From Acidimicrobiia bacterium (GTDB taxonomy: Bacteria > Actinomycetota > Acidimicrobiia > Acidimicrobiales > Bin134), in the NCBI GenBank assembly GCA_009842675.1, contig VYEX01000029.1, forward strand, positions 1-50,128: a DNA stretch of 50,128 bases, in the 5' to 3' direction. The notes beneath the pieces are model-generated. The model saw nothing but the letters and a program-made list of their open reading frames with translations. It was not told where the DNA came from and searched no databases. A program made the translations under genes and the position numbers. Below, in pieces: positions 48,983 to 50,128 of this stretch (positions are counted from its first letter, which is position 1; every line of letters starts with the position of its first letter).

Positions 48983-50014
48983 ATGAGAGTTGGCCTTTTG
49001 ACCGGGGGCGGAGACTGCCCTGGTTTGAACGCCGTGATCCGGGCCATCGTGCGCAAGGCCGAGCGCCACTACGGCGACTCCGTGATCGGCTTTCTGGACG
49101 GCTGGCGCGGGGTGCTCGAGGGCGAATTCATCGAAGTTGATGTGGAGCACATGCGGGGAACCCTGCCCCGGGGCGGCACGGTGTTGGGCACCTCCCGGAT
49201 GTCTCCCCGAATGTACGACGATGGGATCGAACGGGTGCGGGCCACCATGGAGGCCACCGGGACCGAGGCGTTGATTGTCATTGGGGGAGAGGGGACTCTG
49301 TCAGCGGGTGTTGGGGTGTATGAGGCGGGCGCAGCCAAGGTGGTCGGCGTGCCCAAGACCATCGACAACGACATTGGGCTCACCGAGCTCACCTTCGGTT
49401 TCGACACCGCGGTGGAGATCGCCACTGGGGCCATCGACCGACTGCACACCACTGCGGAATCGCACGACCGAGTGATGGTGGTGGAGGTCATGGGCCGCAA
49501 TGTGGGGCATATTGCCACCTGGGCTGGCATCGCCGGAGGGGCCACCCTCACCTTGATTCCTGAAGAGCCCTTCGACATCGACTTGGTGGCCGAAGCCATC
49601 ACTCGACGCCACCAGCGGGGCCGGTGGGCGTCCATCGTGGTGATAGCCGAAGGGGCTCGGCCCAAAGAGGGCACTTTGGAGCTGCCTGAGCCGGAAATCG
49701 ATAAATTCGGCCATGTCCGGCTGGGGGGGATAGGTCAGGTAGTGGCCGCGGAGATCGAGGCCCGAACCGGATTCGACACCAGAGTCACAGTGCTAGGCCA
49801 TATCCAGCGGGGTGGCACCCCCTCTGCTTTCGATCGAGTTCTGTGCTCGTGGTACGGCATCGCGGCCATCGACGCCGTCCACGACAGCGACTGGGGGTCG
49901 ATGGTGGCCTTCCAAAACGGCGAGATGGTCCGAGTGCGGCTGGCCGACGCGGTGGCCGAGCTGAAGCCGGTCAGTCCTGCCCTCTACGAGGTGGCCCGAA
50001 CTTTCTTCCCCTAG
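48983..50014 (+). CDS. pfkA: 6-phosphofructokinase, ATP-type by residue 104
   Basis: A 343-residue PFK. MRVGLLTGGGDCPGLNAVIR binds the nucleotide phosphate, LIVIGGEGTLSAG corresponds to the GGDG(S/T) loop with Gly at the position equivalent to E. coli 104, and VGVPKTIDNDIGLTELTFGFDTA contains the catalytic PKTIDND with Lys at the 124 position. MGRNVGHIATWAG and HIQRGGTPSAFDRVL complete the fructose-6-phosphate site. Gly104 with Lys124 is the group III pattern described for actinobacterial ATP-dependent enzymes, whereas PPi-dependent enzymes have Asp104. It commits fructose-6-phosphate to glycolysis. ATG 48983 follows AGGAG closely. Confidence 0.92.
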   Translation: MRVGLLTGGGDCPGLNAVIRAIVRKAERHYGDSVIGFLDGWRGVLEGEFIEVDVEHMRGTLPRGGTVLGTSRMSPRMYDDGIERVRATMEATGTEALIVIGGEGTLSAGVGVYEAGAAKVVGVPKTIDNDIGLTELTFGFDTAVEIATGAIDRLHTTAESHDRVMVVEVMGRNVGHIATWAGIAGGATLTLIPEEPFDIDLVAEAITRRHQRGRWASIVVIAEGARPKEGTLELPEPEIDKFGHVRLGGIGQVVAAEIEARTGFDTRVTVLGHIQRGGTPSAFDRVLCSWYGIAAIDAVHDSDWGSMVAFQNGEMVRVRLADAVAELKPVSPALYEVARTFFP

Positions 50015-50025
50015 GGGTGTGTGCC

Positions 50026-50045
50026 GCTAGGCGTTGCCGCCTAGC
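50026..50045. terminator. Hairpin in the pfkA-distal convergent region
   Basis: GCTAGGCG-TTGC-CGCCTAGC forms a perfect 8-bp stem 12 nt after the pfkA stop and 33 nt from the end of the convergent partial gene. There is no T tract, so it would work as a weak or bidirectional terminator. Confidence 0.45.
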
Positions 50046-50077
50046 AGGACACGCGTTCATAAACCCAAGACACACCG

Positions 50078-50128
50078 CTAAAAGTCCAGACTGAAGTCGG
50101 GGGGCATTCCGGGAGGCAGGGTGGGGGT
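50078..50128 (-). CDS. C-terminal end of a gene, partial
   Basis: On the minus strand an open frame enters from the window edge and ends TLPPGMPPDFSLDF followed by TAG (50080-50078). Only 16 codons are visible, so neither the function nor the reality of the gene can be settled. The convergent orientation with pfkA and the hairpin between them are consistent with a real gene end. Confidence 0.3.
   Translation of the reverse strand, partial: TPTLPPGMPPDFSLDF

Overview
The window is high-GC chromosomal DNA from an actinobacterium, most likely a member of the Acidimicrobiia or a close relative (inference). The supporting evidence is a mycothiol-dependent isomerase-type protein, an LLM/F420-type oxidoreductase, a PPOX/F420-type protein, a PimB-type mannosyltransferase next to a small SRPBCC protein, a bacterial class A RNase P RNA, many GTG/TTG starts, and a recurring leaderless promoter pattern (TAnnnT exactly 6 nt before the start codon). 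No rRNA, CRISPR array, insertion sequence or prophage was seen.

Layout. 0-2.2 kb: the end of an alpha/beta hydrolase, tRNA-Cys and small genes. 2.3-7.7 kb: an accessory island with a lower-GC membrane protein, an HTH-NYN-ASCH gene set behind a repeat-rich promoter, a CopC-CopD copper fusion, and a second toxin-antitoxin-like pair followed by a truncated ASCH gene. 7.8-13.1 kb: an ArsR-controlled permease, a mycothiol-type enzyme, an FAD amine-oxidase-like protein and a KhtTU-type K+/H+ antiporter. 13.1-20.6 kb: an EEP nuclease, tRNA-Val, a vapB with a broken vapC, a DMT exporter, choline sulfatase, a PQQ-propeller lipoprotein, a carboxymuconolactone decarboxylase (CMD/AhpD) gene with an in-frame TGA, and an epoxide hydrolase. 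20.6-37.8 kb: an iron-type ABC transporter with an IdeR/DtxR-like box, then catabolic and redox genes (acyl-CoA dehydrogenase, P450, LLM oxidoreductase, class III aminotransferase, two SDRs, Zn-ADH, amidohydrolase, CitE-like lyase) and an RfbH/ColD-type PLP enzyme. 37.9-50 kb: housekeeping genes, namely a class A PBP, a zinc-ribbon coiled-coil protein, rnpB, an FGGY kinase, trpD, queG, pimB, an SRPBCC protein, an aminotransferase and phosphofructokinase.

The most unusual observation is at 18824-19393. A CMD-family gene has TGA exactly where the second cysteine of its CxxC redox motif is expected. The frame continues with conserved family sequence for another 127 codons, and an 8-bp stem with a GUU loop lies 20 nt after the TGA. 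This looks like a selenocysteine (CxxU) protein with a bacterial SECIS element, not a pseudogene, although no sel genes are in the window. Second is the pair of HTH modules on either side of copCD. Both are associated with an ASCH gene (one intact, one cut after about 19 codons) and both carry GTTGAC boxes in their upstream regions.
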